This document shows positions 35,181 through 47,261 of a DNA stretch of 64,000 nt, in pieces. Below the pieces are notes generated by a model. That model ran no database searches and had not been told where the DNA came from. It worked only from the letters and a program-made list of their open reading frames with translations. How positions within the stretch are numbered: position 1 is the stretch's first letter; the number at the start of each line of letters is the position of its first letter. Location: positions 744,001 to 808,000 of the forward strand of contig JAPTHN010000076.1 of NCBI GenBank assembly GCA_026936325.1, written 5' to 3'. The DNA is from Platynereis dumerilii (lineage: Eukaryota; Annelida; Polychaeta; Phyllodocida; Nereididae). A program made the translations under genes and the position numbers.

Positions 35181-36300
35181 CTTATTATGGTTATGGAAAA
35201 GTTAGTTCAATAAAAAATTCCAATGAATGGCAGGGTAGGTGAATCCATCGCAAGCGTAACACCCAGAATACTTTGTAGTGCCACAGAGCAATAAAAGTTC
35301 CATTTTATATCTGGTTTGGCTTGTAATATTGCAAAATCTATGTAGTTTTGAGAAACAATCAAGTAATCCAGGTCTGCAGATGGTTTCTGGTGGTAAAATG
35401 CAAAGATTTCTTAAATGGGACTTTGTCGCAAGCGTAACGCAATGGAAAATATTGATCATATTTCCATGGTTTTCTTGTAGAGAGTAAAGCAATCATTCTA
35501 GTGTTACTTGTAGTGATAATCAACACAACATTTCAGTAGTTGGAGTTTGTTTCAATGTTTAATTATCAAAAATTTTCTCTTTGTGAAGCTTTCCTCAAAA
35601 TTTGGGGCCAATTTGTTGAAAAAGGCAATAACCAAAAAAAAATTCACTTTAATTTTGTAATTACTCTTACGCTTCATCCAGTTATTACTGATAATGCATA
35701 TAAAATTGATTTGGGTCAAAACCAGAACACTTTTTTGACTTTTGTGTCATACCATTACCCAAAATTGGCTTTTTGTCTGGAAAAATAGGCTAAAATACAC
35801 GCTTCTATCATCATTTGCTCTGTTCGTATTCACTTTGGTGGCACTTATTTGGTACCAATTCGAAGCCCACATACAGACGCATAACACAGGACAGGTGAAA
35901 TCATTTTAGAGGAAAATATGTACATCTGGGGAGAAAATATATATGTTCTTTTTTTGTATTGCAACAAAATTTAACATAATACTGTTTTCCTCATGAAATA
36001 TTTGGTGAATTTGGATGAAAACAGCCATGGAGAATTACGAGTATATGAGTTTTGTCATCCAACAAAAAAATTAGATTTAATATGAAAATAAGTTGCCTTT
36101 TAGTCTACTTTTCTTTCACTGCCATGGAAATAAAAATAAATATAATTAGGTAATATTCGGCTTTTATTAGTTATTTCCACAAATCACAGCAAAATGGTAA
36201 ATACAGTTTCTAGAACTTGGACATGTTTGTTACAATATAATGTAGTCATTTGATACATATAAACATTTTAAAATTTTGATGGTCATGTCACACTTTGGCT
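35181..36300. other. right outer part of the inverted element
   Basis: No match to the left side. The phrase TCGCAAGCGTAAC occurs twice (near 35,248 and 35,426). AT-rich and non-coding as far as can be seen. Confidence 0.45.
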
Positions 36301-36329
36301 TCATTATTTTTGAACTAGGCTTTAATTGA

Positions 36330-36895
36330 TGAGATGGGAGAGCATGAATACTCAATATGTTACACAATCATTTATCCCGTGTGCTGATGAGGGGGGGGGG
36401 GGCTTCTACTTGCTCAGCACAGACACCAATACAAAGGATGATTACGTAATCTGAAATTCTAATACTACTTTCAAAGACATTTTTGTTTGGTTTTTATCAG
36501 CATACATGGGGAAAATACAGCTCCTTGAAGTATCAAATTACATTAAGTATAACAAAGACCTTGTTTGCACTTTGTAGCCATTGGTTGTGTAGCAACTTCT
36601 GATTGGTTTTGTGAAACTTTGATACAGGTCTTCTGTACTTATTCACTTCTCATTTTTTTCTGAACATTGAACTTTGAAGGCTAAATCAATTAAAAACTAC
36701 ATCATGACACTGAATCAAATTATTGAACTTTTGGCGAGAGAAATAAATTGACAACAAAATAAAATGTTTGAATATAAAGACATAGACTACAATGTATAAT
36801 GTTTATGAAATTAATTTGAAAACAAGAATAACACAGTACAGTGAGTGAATAGAAGAGGATTTCAAGAAACATCTTTATTAAAATGACAAAGCTTT
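36330..36895. other. unassigned DNA
   Basis: Contains a run of G near 36,390-36,402; otherwise nothing recognised. Confidence 0.5.
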
Positions 36896-36896
36896 T

Positions 36897-36975
36897 CCTG
36901 AAAAGGATGGATGATTAGGACTTGTGCCCTGATTGTTAGGCAATTTTCGAAAGGAGGAGGAGAGAGCAATGGAGT
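36897..36975 (-). mobile_element. SINE tail fragment
   Basis: AAGGATGGATGATTAGGACTT and GGAGGAGGAGAGAGCAATGG match the 3' part of the ATCC-tail family on the minus strand. A further fragment lies at about 37,255-37,355. Confidence 0.5.
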
Positions 36976-37377
36976 TTATTCATGTTTGACAACTTTGCAC
37001 ACGACAAGTTTAAGTTGTGTTCTGCTTGAACAATTCTTTTGTTTTTGACAACTTTGACCAGAAGTAGTACGGCAGAGAGTCATGCTTGGCTGCTTCAAAA
37101 CTTGTCATCTGGAGAGTACTGGTAGCTTATCAACCATGACTGATTATCAAACTTACAGATTAAGAGTTCACAGTTTCCATTAAAACCAAGCAAAGGGATC
37201 AAAAATTAACAATAAATGGAAGTTTCATAATGCTCAATTCTGACTTAATTTAGAATGAATGAAGGAAGGGTGGATGGCCGGGTGGTATGGCTTTACATCC
37301 CTCATTTGTGCACTGTTTAGGTTTAATTAGACTGGTAATAGTAATGGAGCAAAGATCCTTAAATAACCAATTCCTTT

Positions 37378-37900
37378 GGAATGGATGGATGATTGGGGCT
37401 TTATGTCCTGTATTTATGTACTAGGAAGGCTAATTAGGACAGGCCCTGGGGCAGGGCTTGGCAATGAGGCGAAGAATGATTGAAACAGCTGTCCAACACA
37501 GACCTCCTATGCCTTTGTGAAGGAAGAACAGACAGAAGAAAGAAGGGACAGAGGGAAGAAAGGAAGGATTGAAAGCATATAGGGGTATCAGTGGCTGCCC
37601 ACAAAGCTTTGAGAAAACACCTGAATTCGGGCAAGGAGGCTAAAAATTCGGGCAGATGATTAAATATATATTATTGAAAATAAGGGGTTTTCTAGCAATT
37701 TATTGACATGGTATAGATATACATATATTTATTTATATAAAATTTGGATCGCAAAATTTGGGCAAATTTTGCTCTCCCCCCAAAATTCCCTATGCCCTAG
37801 CTAGGAAAACAAGAGGACAGGAAAACACAGCAGTAGGTGAAAGTGACCTGGCCACAGCAGGAATCGAACTCTGGACCAAGCAATCTCCAGAGATAACAGA
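37378..37900 (-). mobile_element. SINE interrupted by a purine tract and a hAT-like MITE
   Basis: Minus-strand tail and body at 37,378-37,510 (ATGGATGGATGATTGGGGCT, GAGGCGAAGAATGATTGAAA), and a head with a B-box relative at about 37,860-37,880 (CAGGAATCGAACTCTGG). Between them lie a purine tract (37,518-37,575) and a MITE (37,576-37,795). Confidence 0.6.
37576..37795. mobile_element. hAT-like MITE, relative of 24,871-25,106
   Basis: Starts CATATAGGGGTATCAG and ends CCCTATG. It shares ATTCGGGCAA, GGCTAAAAATTCGGGCA and GATTAAATATATATTATTGA-type words with the 24.9 kb element. No clear target duplication. Confidence 0.5.
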
Positions 37901-37949
37901 AAAACAAATCGAAAGAGATGGACAGATTCACAGATGGATTGATAAATGG

Positions 37950-37968
37950 AAATAGATAGATAGACAGG

Positions 37969-38032
<64 letters not shown>
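37950..38032 (+). repeat. GATA microsatellite
   Basis: About 80 bp of nearly uninterrupted GATA repeats. A Tyr/Ile/Ser/Leu-rich frame on the minus strand is an artefact. Confidence 0.9.
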
Positions 38033-38034
38033 CT

Positions 38035-38940
38035 TTTTTTCTACAAATATAAAGAACTTTTGTATGTTTTTTTTTAAATGTTGTATTTAATCCAATACAC
38101 TTGGTTTCAAACAATTGTAAACATTAAATTTTGCTTTGTCCTATCAGTTTATGCTCCATTGCATTTGCAACCCAAAACAAAATGCCTCTGGCTTTCTCCA
38201 CCTGAGAGGCTGAGACTGAACAAAAAAAAAAGTTTTTATTTTTCACCCTTTACTGAAAACTCACAATTTTTTGTAAGCTAATTCCCATCACTTTAGACAA
38301 TAAATTTTGGAGGTGGTTTGTTAGTCCAGGAATTAGCACAGGATGCAGAGAACAACTGAACTATTTTACTCGGTGGATGTTTGCCTATGACAACTTCCAA
38401 GTGAGTGAGGCGTCTGAGGCAGAAGGTGTCAAAAACAAAAGAAAGTATTAATTTCCACACAGGTTATCAGGTACTTGTTACAACTCTGCTAAAGTGGAAG
38501 CTGTCATGACAAGTTTGTCAAACATGAATAAACTCCAATGAGGCAGAGGATTAGATAGGTTATCCTCTTACACCATGAAATGAGAAAAAAGAAGAAAAAA
38601 ATTTTACGTTTTTACTCTGCAGTGTCCAAAAATTGTATACATGTCAGAATGACCAACATCAACATGCAATGAAGTCTATGCTGCCACCTGATACCAGCCT
38701 TTTGACATGGCAGCCATTTTGCTGCCTGAATTAGATTTGACTCATCCACATATGCCATAGGCATACCACTAAAAAAACTTCTTTGGGAGGCGCATAGAAT
38801 TTGTTCGAATTTGAAGATCAAGATTTCATATAGGCCTACAGTGCAAAACCAGCTGCGTTACATTTACGGTAATTACCATAAAAACAACGGTTTATACTGC
38901 AAAACGGAATTTTTTCTACTAATTATGGCAACTGCCGAAA
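38035..38940. other. unassigned DNA
   Basis: Short A runs; no element or exon recognised. Confidence 0.5.
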
Positions 38941-38944
38941 AAGT

Positions 38945-39120
38945 CACACCACTGGGTCTCAGGTGGGAATTCAGCTCGTACCGGGTAACCTGGGCCTATG
39001 TTGGAAAATAGGATGACTGTTTCAATCATCCTTCGCCTCATTGCCGTGTTTTCCTCCCATAATAATTAGCCTAAGAAGGGCATAAACACAGGACTTTTAA
39101 AAAGCCCCAATTATCCATAT
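38945..39120 (+). mobile_element. SINE, ATCC-tail family
   Basis: GGGTCTCAGGTGGGAATTCAG (decayed B box), TAACCTGGGCCTATGTTGGA, CAATCATCCTTCGCCTCATT and a CCAATTATCCATATATCC tail. Confidence 0.7.
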
Positions 39121-40260
39121 ATCCTCCATGGCAGCATCCTCCAGCATCACATCAGAATAAGCATCAAAAGCAAACCATGACCTAAAATGTCCACAGCATC
39201 TGAGGCCGTTACCACAAATCGTGCTTACCTAGCCCACTCACAAAGTCACGACCACATTTTTGTCAAAGGCTCCCTTTTTTCGCTCACTCAGTCTTCTCAC
39301 TAGGTGGGGTATCAATCTCCTGTCATTTGATTGGCTAACTTGAGCACGTGACAGCCCAATTAAGTTGTTTGGTTACCTGGCAACCAGGGATCAAAGATGT
39401 AATGGTTCCGCGTCAGCCAATCACCATCATGTTCTCTTTTTGTACACCTTTTTTGTGACATTTTGTCTTCCGAAGCTTGTACACATATGCTTTTAGTTTT
39501 AATAAATGAACATGTTATGGCTATGTGCAGCGACTTGCAGGCTATTTATAATTTACAGCTATTTGCAGTTGTGTAATATAAGCTTTTGAAATGGAGTGTC
39601 CTTTTTTGATCACAGAATTAATTATGACAAATTCGTGACAAGACAATTATTCGCTTAACATACATTTTATATGAGGTGCTGCTTAGATGTACACATGATA
39701 ATTATGGTTGCTCAAGGCTCAATTGCTCATATATTTATAGTTACTACATTAATCAATAGGTATATCATAACTCATGAAATGAAAATTTAAAAGGGAAATG
39801 GTCCTCTCTTCCCTGAAACTAATGGATGCGCTGTAACGAGTAAGGTTGAATATCAATGATGGGCACTTCTTATCCCAATCTGCTTGAGTTTTTCTTTTGA
39901 ATTATTCACATGTTTGAGTTTCGCTTGAAAACCGTTGTCCCTTCAAAAATGAGACCGAAGTTTGCGGCCAACTTCTCGATGCACCAATATTCATTTAATG
40001 AGGTGTCTGTATTACCAGAACAAAAAAAAACTGTTTTTGTGTGCTCCACTAATTGCCTATTGGACAGGAAGGAATTAATAACATCCGGGGAAACCTGTTA
40101 ATTCTTAATGGCCGGTCAATCAACATTCAAGCTGAAAAATTGGTCAAGTGATTTTTTTCAGCAAGCAGATCGGGGAGCCTGGATGAGGATTGTATTTTGT
40201 TTCGTTGGTAATATGTATTAGCGAGGTCATGGTTGCCTTCTTTTTGCAGTTCAAGGAGAG
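39121..40260. other. unassigned DNA
   Basis: No supported exon or terminal repeat. A short frame at 39,910-40,101 is not supported. Confidence 0.5.
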
Positions 40261-40265
40261 ATACA

Positions 40266-40467
40266 CTCAAAAAAAAGCAAAGGTCATACAAAAACCCCAA
40301 TTGGTTTCTCTGCTTTTCGCCATATCATTCCAATTATGGTTTTTCGGAAGTACCATACAGGAGCATTCTCATGAATTCAGTAAAGTTTTTGGGAATACCC
40401 AAACTTCAGTGAAAAAAAAATTTAGTATTTCAAAAAACAATTTTTGTCCAAATTTTTGAGAGTGTGT
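40266..40467 (+). mobile_element. probable MITE of the ACAGCTGTATTG family
   Basis: Ends ACACTCAAAAAAAA and TTTTTGAGAGTGTG, interior related to 47,620-47,790, 54,015-54,235 and 58,318-58,505. Target duplication not clear. Confidence 0.45.
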
Positions 40468-41364
40468 GAAGCAACAGGTTCGGATTCCAGAATACATATT
40501 ATTTTGAAAACATCGTGTTTACTTCAATTGACCAACATCTTCAGCAGTAACTGATACAATGTATCTGCAGCGCAAGGAGCACGCAGACAAATATGATCAT
40601 TGTGATGGTCTCTGCTTTACACACACCCTTTTTGTACTGCAGCTTTTGAAACCTGATTATTTTCCATGTTTTTTTTTCTCCTTGGTGCTTGAAAGTTTTC
40701 CATTTCATTGTATTTCAAACAGATTCCCATTTCCCATTATCAATGAGACCCATTTTTATTAATTCAGCCACATGTACTTCCATTGAAACTCAACAGCAAT
40801 ATGGGTGCTTGTATCTGTGGCATTTTCTGGCTCAATGACCTGCAATTTTCATGGTTTTAAAAAGCAAAAGCAATTAGGAAAAGGCACTCTGATACACTAA
40901 AAAGGGCAGGTCATTCTTCCCAGAGTGTCCTCCTCCTGTCTTAATTAGCCTACAAAGTGCACGAATACAGGATGTAAAGCTCCAACTATCCTTCATCAAC
41001 TGTAATTCCAGCACACTCAAACCCAAGCATGCCAATTTTCTGACAGTTGCTTTTAAGAAAGACATATCACAATAGAGAGCATATTATCTAATATAGTTCA
41101 AATTTTATTTTGCAACTTTTGTCATACAGAAAAGTGAAAGAAACCGAATCATGCCTTATTCCATTACCATGACTTCTGGCTAATTTAGGTCTTCATGTGT
41201 AAGACATTTTACATAAAATGTCTGTGTTGATCTGGTTCAGCCACTTGGTGGGTTCAGCATGTTCTTGCGGCATTTCCTTGGTAACCAATATCTTTTCTCA
41301 ATGGCACGACTGCATTTTTTAAACGATTCAAGGAAATTTTGGAAACAATAGGATCCAATTTGGT

Positions 41365-41420
41365 CAGAAACCACCAGCGGTTTCTTGTGTTACAGAAACC
41401 ACCAGCGGTTTCTTGTGTTA
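41365..41420 (+). repeat. 28 bp tandem duplication
   Basis: CAGAAACCACCAGCGGTTTC plus eight bases, twice in a row. Each copy has a small GAAACC/GGTTTC hairpin. Other units have a single diverged version. Confidence 0.8.
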
Positions 41421-42162
41421 CATTGCCCCCCAGGCTGAATAAATTGTATACGTTTCATGGGCATATTTTCAGACCTATTAATTTCATGTTCTGTGAGTAA
41501 TTAATCACATCAATTGAAACCTACATCTGCAATAATAGTTTCTTTATCACAAGGTGAGTCTCTACTTGTAATTACGGTGGGCAGATAGGATTTAGTAAAA
41601 ATTTGGTCACCTGGTTCGATCGATCAGGCAGAAATTTGTGTTGCCTTGGAAACCAATATCTTTTCTCAATGACACGATTGCAATTTTTTGGCAATTAAGG
41701 AATCATGGAAAGCAATAGGATTAAATTTCCCAGTATTTGTCATTGATGACATCTTTTGCCTTGCTGGGAGTCAGGGAGTGTCCCATATCTCCAACAGTAA
41801 CTGACACTTCAAGTACCAACATTTGCATAAAGATCAGTCCCACTGATAACACTATAACATACTGCTAAACTACTATACACATTGGATATCAGGATTTTGT
41901 GAAATATTCTGAATGCATCAACTATCAAGCCTTAACTTCAATCAAATATCTCATGATATAAAAATGTAGCACAGAATCATTAAAAAACTACAAAACAGGA
42001 AGGAGGACATCTGGGTATGTATATGCCAGGCACGAGATGTTTCGTGATTCTCAAAATGGGAAGTGGCCTCGTCTTCTCAGATGTACTAGAGTCATTCCTT
42101 TGAAACTATCAAGATAGGATATCATCTTAACAACATCCACCTAGATCTTTAATTGAGTTAAA

Positions 42163-42543
42163 ATGATGTCAGCTCTAAAAGGCTCGCTGAGGGTTTATCC
42201 CAAGGCTAAGGAGACAGAGATGGGAGTCAGAGTTTTTTGTTGGAGTCAGATGGCTGATTTTGTTGTTTTTGAGGAATGGAGTCATACTTTAAAGGAAACT
42301 TTGCTCATGCCTCGCCTGCAGTATAATAAAGACAAATTATCTTTAACAGCTTCACTGACTACTGATCGACCAGCTACAGTCTCCCAAAGGATAAACGACC
42401 GCAAGGCAGAGCAACAAGAGAGTTTACGGCAGCAATTCTTTCATCTAAAGGAATTTGTTCTGCTCATGCCAAAGGCAAGGCAGAAATCTCAACATACCAC
42501 ACGGAAAAGCTTCAAGAGAGTTAGCCAACTAGAAATGTCATAA
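42163..42543 (+). other. recurrent plus-strand reading frame, unit 0
   Basis: A 126-codon frame whose second half (TDRPATVSQRINDRKAEQQ, then ESLRQQFFHLKEFVLLMPKA) is repeated nearly unchanged in unit 1 (48,440-48,718) and recognisable in units 3 and 4. Units 0 and 1 are almost identical at DNA level here, so the shared frame may just reflect recent exchange. Unit 2 does not keep the frame. No family recognised. Confidence 0.2.
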
Positions 42544-42815
42544 CCGGAAACCGGTGATTGATGCGCTGCCCGGACTGAGTCCTAAGGGTGAATCACACAT
42601 GTATCCGTAGTTAGTGTATATCCCTCTGTGTAATATTTCAGTCAAATCTTGGCTCACACGATCACTGCTGTCTTGGCTAAATACACATTTCCTGGCCATC
42701 CCACTGACCCAAACTATCCACCTGTCTTTGATTTTACTCTCCTGTCTTTCTGCCCAGGAGTAATTTACCAGTTTGTTATTGCTCTCTTATTTACGATTGG
42801 CAACACTGCTCTTGC

Positions 42816-42881
<66 letters not shown>

Positions 42882-42915
42882 GTGTTTAGCTGGCTATCTA
42901 TCTGTCTATCTATCT
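42816..42915 (+). repeat. CTAT microsatellite
   Basis: About 65 bp of pure CTAT repeats followed by interrupted ones and a CCTT-rich pyrimidine tract that continues after the inserted palindrome (to about 43,150). Confidence 0.9.
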
Positions 42916-42947
42916 CGAGGCCTTCCCTTCCTTCCCCCACTACATTC

Positions 42948-43061
42948 GGCATAATCACGAAATAGCCCCCGCCCTCCGATATCGGAATGAGCGAGGCCAT
43001 TGAAAGGCATAGGCTGCCACTCATTCCATCAGAGGTGCCGGGCTTATTTCGTGATTATGCC
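42948..43061. mobile_element. palindromic MITE (114 bp) with 8 bp target duplication
   Basis: Ends GGCATAATCACGAAATAGCC and complement. CTACATTC stands on both sides (42,940-42,947 and 43,062-43,069). GC-richer than the pyrimidine tract it interrupts. An 8 bp duplication fits hAT, but the end sequence is not a typical hAT one. Confidence 0.7.
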
Positions 43062-44298
43062 CTACATTCCTCCCTTCATGCCTTTTTTCATTCCTTTGTT
43101 CATTCCTTCCTTCATTCCTTCTTTTCTTCCTTCCTTCCTGCATTCTTTCTACCGAATTTGTAAACACAGGATCTAGCTGGCACTAGGATGCTTTTAGGAC
43201 AAATTTAGTATAAACAAGTTGTTGATAACAGCTAACTTTTACAGTTAACATGAAACAGGACTGCTACAAGGTGTTTTATGTTTCTCACACCTAGTTCCAT
43301 GTGATAAATGGACATTCTTGAAGTATAAAGTATATGCTGACCTGCTTTTTTCACTTCTAAGGGAATACTTGATATGTGAAGAGGAATTAAGGTATGTCTT
43401 TCTTTAGGCTTTCTTATCATTGTCAGCTAATAGTAAATAACATGTCACATGAAATGTTGTCCATTAGATTTGTAATATGATTGCACCACTTTCAATAAAC
43501 TTCCTGTTGAGATTAATTTAGTACAAGGAAGCACTGACAAAGACCAACTGCACAAATCAAGTAAAAAAAATCATTGTACTTATATTTGAAAATTAAAGAT
43601 TAGATCTACCAATTCTATGTAGAATTCAACTTGCATTAAAATAACACAAACTGGTAAATTCACAACATTGGGGTGATATGAAACAATACCAATCAACACA
43701 ATTGCATGTTTGTCTGAATTAAGTGAGTTCAATTCATTTTATTAGTCCAGTAGAGCCCCACTATGTCATAGGAACCCAAAAAGCTGTAAAACAAATCTCA
43801 CTGAATTGAAAGCGAGTGCCCCCCTCAATGATGACTGTGATGCAGCCATAGTCCTGTGCCCTGCTATGCGAATGCATACAGGCCAGGAGACCAGGCTAAT
43901 GCAGCCATAGCCACACCGGGGGAGTGTGTGTGTGTAGGACTGGGCAAGAAATACTTTCAAAATGTCACAATAAAGGCACTAAATGTTAGTTTAAAGATTC
44001 GAGGACAAACTTTATGACAGTAACGTAACATACAGTGAAGAAGGGCTCTGAAAGTAGTGGCAGGTGACCAGTAGCTTTTACAGAAATTTGGGGCAAGAAT
44101 GTTAACATTTCAGTGTGTGCAAAAAAGCTTGCTTACGAAACCAAGGACTTGCCCAAGGGGGGGCACCCCCAGGGCAGCGCAATAAGGGCTTATGATAACG
44201 AACGGAAACTGGACAAAGAAACCAGACCTGGTTGGAGAAGGAAGGAATAGTGGAAGAAAGGAACCCAGGAGAAGAAGAAACCAAAGCAGGAAAATATA

Positions 44299-45389
44299 CA
44301 CCGCGTTCCCAATTGTTATGCAACTATGCTTTTTTGCATTATCTCAAAAAGAAATAGCACTATTTGAATAGTCTTTTCACATAATGATAAGTGTACCACG
44401 GAGCTAATATCCTGCCAATTGTGTCCAATTTCAGTGACTCAGTTGAGAGTTATGCCATATAATGATGTTTTGGGGTGTTCCCAATTATTATGCAAATTCT
44501 TGGAAAAACATCCATGGCCACTCAAAATGACCTAAACTAATCTTAAGATGCCATCAACATATACCCCATAACACAAAAGAAAAAGTGTAACCATCATTTT
44601 AAACATAGATGCATTCATAGCCAGGAAATTCATGTTATTCCCCTGCATTGAAATAGCATTGAAATTATAATTTTATTGCAATAAAAAGCCTCTGTTAGCC
44701 AGACAAATGAAAAATCATTACCTAAGTCATTATCCACTTTCCTTAGGTTTAGAACTCTCCTGTAAACCAATGGCAACTAAGTTGCACAACTGTATTTAGA
44801 AATATCTTGAAATGAATTGTACACATCCAATTGCCAATGCTATTATATTTGGAAACAGAAGTGTGAGTTTTCGATTTAGTGTCATACTTTGCAGTGATAC
44901 CAGATTTGGTGTTTCATCGCACAGTATGACCGTGGTGTGCTATAGATATGTCCTAAGCTGGAATTTTATTGATATTAAATTTTTTAAGACCTAGGGAGGC
45001 TTCTTTATTGAGAAAAAAGCCAATTTCAATGGTTTTTCAATGCAGTTGTATTACATTGATTTCTTGGCAATGAAGGCATCCACACTTGAAATGATAGTTC
45101 CATTTTTTATTTAGTGTTATGAGGTATATTCTAATGTCAATTCATAATCACCTTTGTTGATTTTGGGTGGCAATGGATGCTTTTCTAAGAATTTGCATAA
45201 TAATTGGGAACACCCCAAAACATCATTATATGGCATAACTCTTAACTGTGTTATTGGAATTGGACAAAATTGGCAGGATATAAGCTCCATGGTACACTTA
45301 TCATTATGTGAAAAGAATATTCAAATAGTGTTATTTCTTTTTTAGATAATGCAAAAAAGCATAGTTGCATAATAATTGGGAACGCAGTG
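44299..45389. mobile_element. Tc1/mariner-like non-autonomous element with nested end repeats (1,091 bp)
   Basis: Ends CAC(C/T)GCGTTCCCAATT with TA on both sides (44,297-44,298 and 45,390-45,391). Arms are about 210 bp. Each arm carries the GTTCCCAATTATTATGCAA word twice, at the tip and about 170 bp inside (44,477 and 45,193), the inverted-plus-direct arrangement seen in many Tc1-like elements. No transposase. The empty site is seen in unit 1 near 48,825 (GGAAAATATGCATGAAGC). Confidence 0.85.
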
Positions 45390-46184
45390 TATGCATGAAG
45401 CAGAGGGAGGAATCAAACCAGGGAGCTTGGAGAGCTTGGAGAGAACAAGGAGCTTGGAGAGGACAAGGAAGACAACCATGAACTAAAGAAAGAAGATAAC
45501 TGATTTTAAATAAAATTTTACATACTTACTTACCAAGGAAAGAAATGTGAAGAAGGGAAAGGAAGGAAAAGGCGAAAATAAGAAAGAGGAATACATGAGG
45601 TAGGTATGCAAGGAATGGTGATTTAATTTTCTTAGAGATAATTTAGATTTCATAGGGTATTTCAATAAGAAAATGATTCAAGGGCTTCTTAATTGCTTTT
45701 ACTGGACATCAATTGGTCTCATTTTATTTCAATATATAAAATTCTCACTAAATACGAAGAATTTTTAGCGCAAGTAGTAAACAATTGACCTAAGACGCCA
45801 CATGTGATTCTTGAAACTTCACTGCTGTGTCCTACTCCTGTACCAATCAGCCTACAAAGCACATAGAATAAAAGGCATACAACTCCAGTCATCCATCCAT
45901 AAACCGCCAATCTGCCATACTTCATGTATGCCAATCTTTTGAATCACTCAGTTAAAATTGCAGTACACAATTCTGACATTTATTTTTAAAAAAAAACTAG
46001 ATCAAAATAGAATGTATAGTATATTACCTGCATTATTTGATTTTTATCTTGCTATCTCTGTCATATGGAAAACTCAATGAAACCAAATCTTATTCCATAA
46101 TTGCTGGCTAATTAAAATCTTCATGTGTAAGATATTCTTTCTTAAATACCTTTTATTGATCTGGTTCTGCATTTTCTGAAGACA

Positions 46185-46640
46185 TTCCCTAGGAACTGAT
46201 ATCTTTTCTTAATGGCACGACTGCAATTTTTTAAGTGAAACAAGGAAATGTAAGAAACAATTGGATCCAATTCCGTCAGATGAAACCAACAGAGGCTACT
46301 TGTGTTACATTGCTTCCTAGGCTGAATAAACTGCATATTTTTCATGTGCATCTTTTCAGCAAATAATGACATAAATGGAAACCTACAGCTGCAATAATTA
46401 TTTCTATCACAATGTGAGTCTTTATTTTATTAATAATCATCTTAGGATGGATAGATTGGAATTAATAAAAAATTTGGTCACTTGGTTTGATTGATCGAGC
46501 TGAAAATTGCGTTGCCTTGGTAACCGATATCTTTTCTCAATGAGACAATTTCAATTTTTTGGCAATTTAGGAATCGTCGAAAGCAATAAGACTGAATTTC
46601 ATAGTATTTGTCATTTATGACATCTCCTGCCTTGCTGTCG
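46185..46640 (+). repeat. internal duplication within the array unit
   Basis: The block CCTAGGAACTGATATCTTTT...AATGGCACGACTGCAATTTTTT...GGATCCAATT recurs about 330 bp on as CCTTGGTAACCGATATCTTT...GACAATTTCAATTTTTT...ACTGAATTTC. The same pair occurs in units 0, 2, 3 and 4, so this duplication is older than the array. Confidence 0.65.
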
Positions 46641-46883
46641 CATATCTCTAACAGTAAATTACGCCTCAAGTGCCAACATTTACAAAAGCTCAAATTACTG
46701 TAAAATTCCAGATTGGACATGAAGATCAGTCCCATTAATATCACCACCACATTCTATTGAACTACCAGATGCATTGGAGGTTTAGCATAGAATCATAAAA
46801 AATAAGTAAAAAGTAAAGGCAGACATATGGGGATGTATTAAGAAGGGTAGACTAGCGCCCCTTTGGGCCCCATGGCAAAAAAG

Positions 46884-47261
46884 TCAATGAGCCCCTTCAT
46901 TCAGCATTGTTTCAAAAGAGAAAAGCAAGGTTCCACAGCACATTCGGTAACTTTGTATTGTTTTATAGTTTAGGGCCCCCTGTGAATATATTTCAGATGC
47001 ATGCATCACAAAATCATAATCTGAAAACGGAGTTTTGCTTTTGGCCTTTTTCTTAAATTTTTCATCTTTTGGTAACTTGCATAGGCCCGCCTGAGTGGAT
47101 GGTTCCGTTGCAGCTGCCACTCTGCTACATAGGTCAGTCCGTCCTTGGATGTATATGCCAGGCATGAGATGTTTCGTGATTTTTGAAATGTGAAGTGGCC
47201 TTGGCATATCATCACAGATATTAATAATCATATCTTTCACACTGTTATGACACAATCTCAT
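46884..47261 (-). CDS. possible exon or short gene, array unit 1
   Basis: 125-codon frame starting at an ATG that follows an AG acceptor-like site. The core reads DMPRPLHIS..TKHLMPGIYI, then QGRTDLCSRVAAATEPS and a lysine-rich KLPKDEKFKKK stretch. Related frames with the same start lie in units 3 and 4. Amino-acid differences between copies are about as common as base differences predict, so purifying selection is not evident. No family recognised. Confidence 0.22.
   Translation of the reverse strand: MRLCHNSVKDMIINICDDMPRPLHISKITKHLMPGIYIQGRTDLCSRVAAATEPSTQAGLCKLPKDEKFKKKAKSKTPFSDYDFVMHASEIYSQGALNYKTIQSYRMCCGTLLFSFETMLNEGAH

Larger units (their letters stand above)
28153..36321. mobile_element. 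large inverted-arm DNA transposon remnant, TTAA flanks (8.2 kb; ~5.1 kb without its insertion)
   Basis: The extreme ends are GGCCTAGTTCAAAAATAATG and AGCCTAGTTCAAAAATAATG (about 25 bp in all), next to TTAA at 28,149-28,152 and 36,322-36,325. Inner arms 29,235-30,145 and 34,205-35,180 are inverted copies of each other at moderate identity. The outer parts of the two sides are unrelated. No transposase is seen. TTAA target sites are used by piggyBac and Kolobok superfamilies; I cannot choose between them. A DIRS element occupies the loop. Confidence 0.6.
40905..45670 (+). repeat. tandem array unit 0 (4.8 kb, contains insertions)
   Basis: Order of landmarks: SINE tail (40,920), the GATATCTTTTCTCAATGG block (41,280), its second version (41,665), a partial minus-strand reading-frame block (42,020-42,165), the GATCGACCAGCTACAG block (42,349), CTAT microsatellite, a small palindromic MITE, purine tract and a mariner-type element. 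The order matches units 1, 3 and 4. The left end lacks the block that opens the other units. Confidence 0.75.

Noticed and set aside
37797-38114. Frame with repeated Ile-Tyr-Leu-Ser
   Set aside because: Translation of the GATA microsatellite.
37950-42915. CRISPR array
   Set aside because: The regular repeats are 4 bp microsatellites with no spacers, in a eukaryotic context.
42649-42954. 101-codon plus-strand frame
   Set aside because: Its second half is translated CTAT microsatellite and the first half has no recognised domain.
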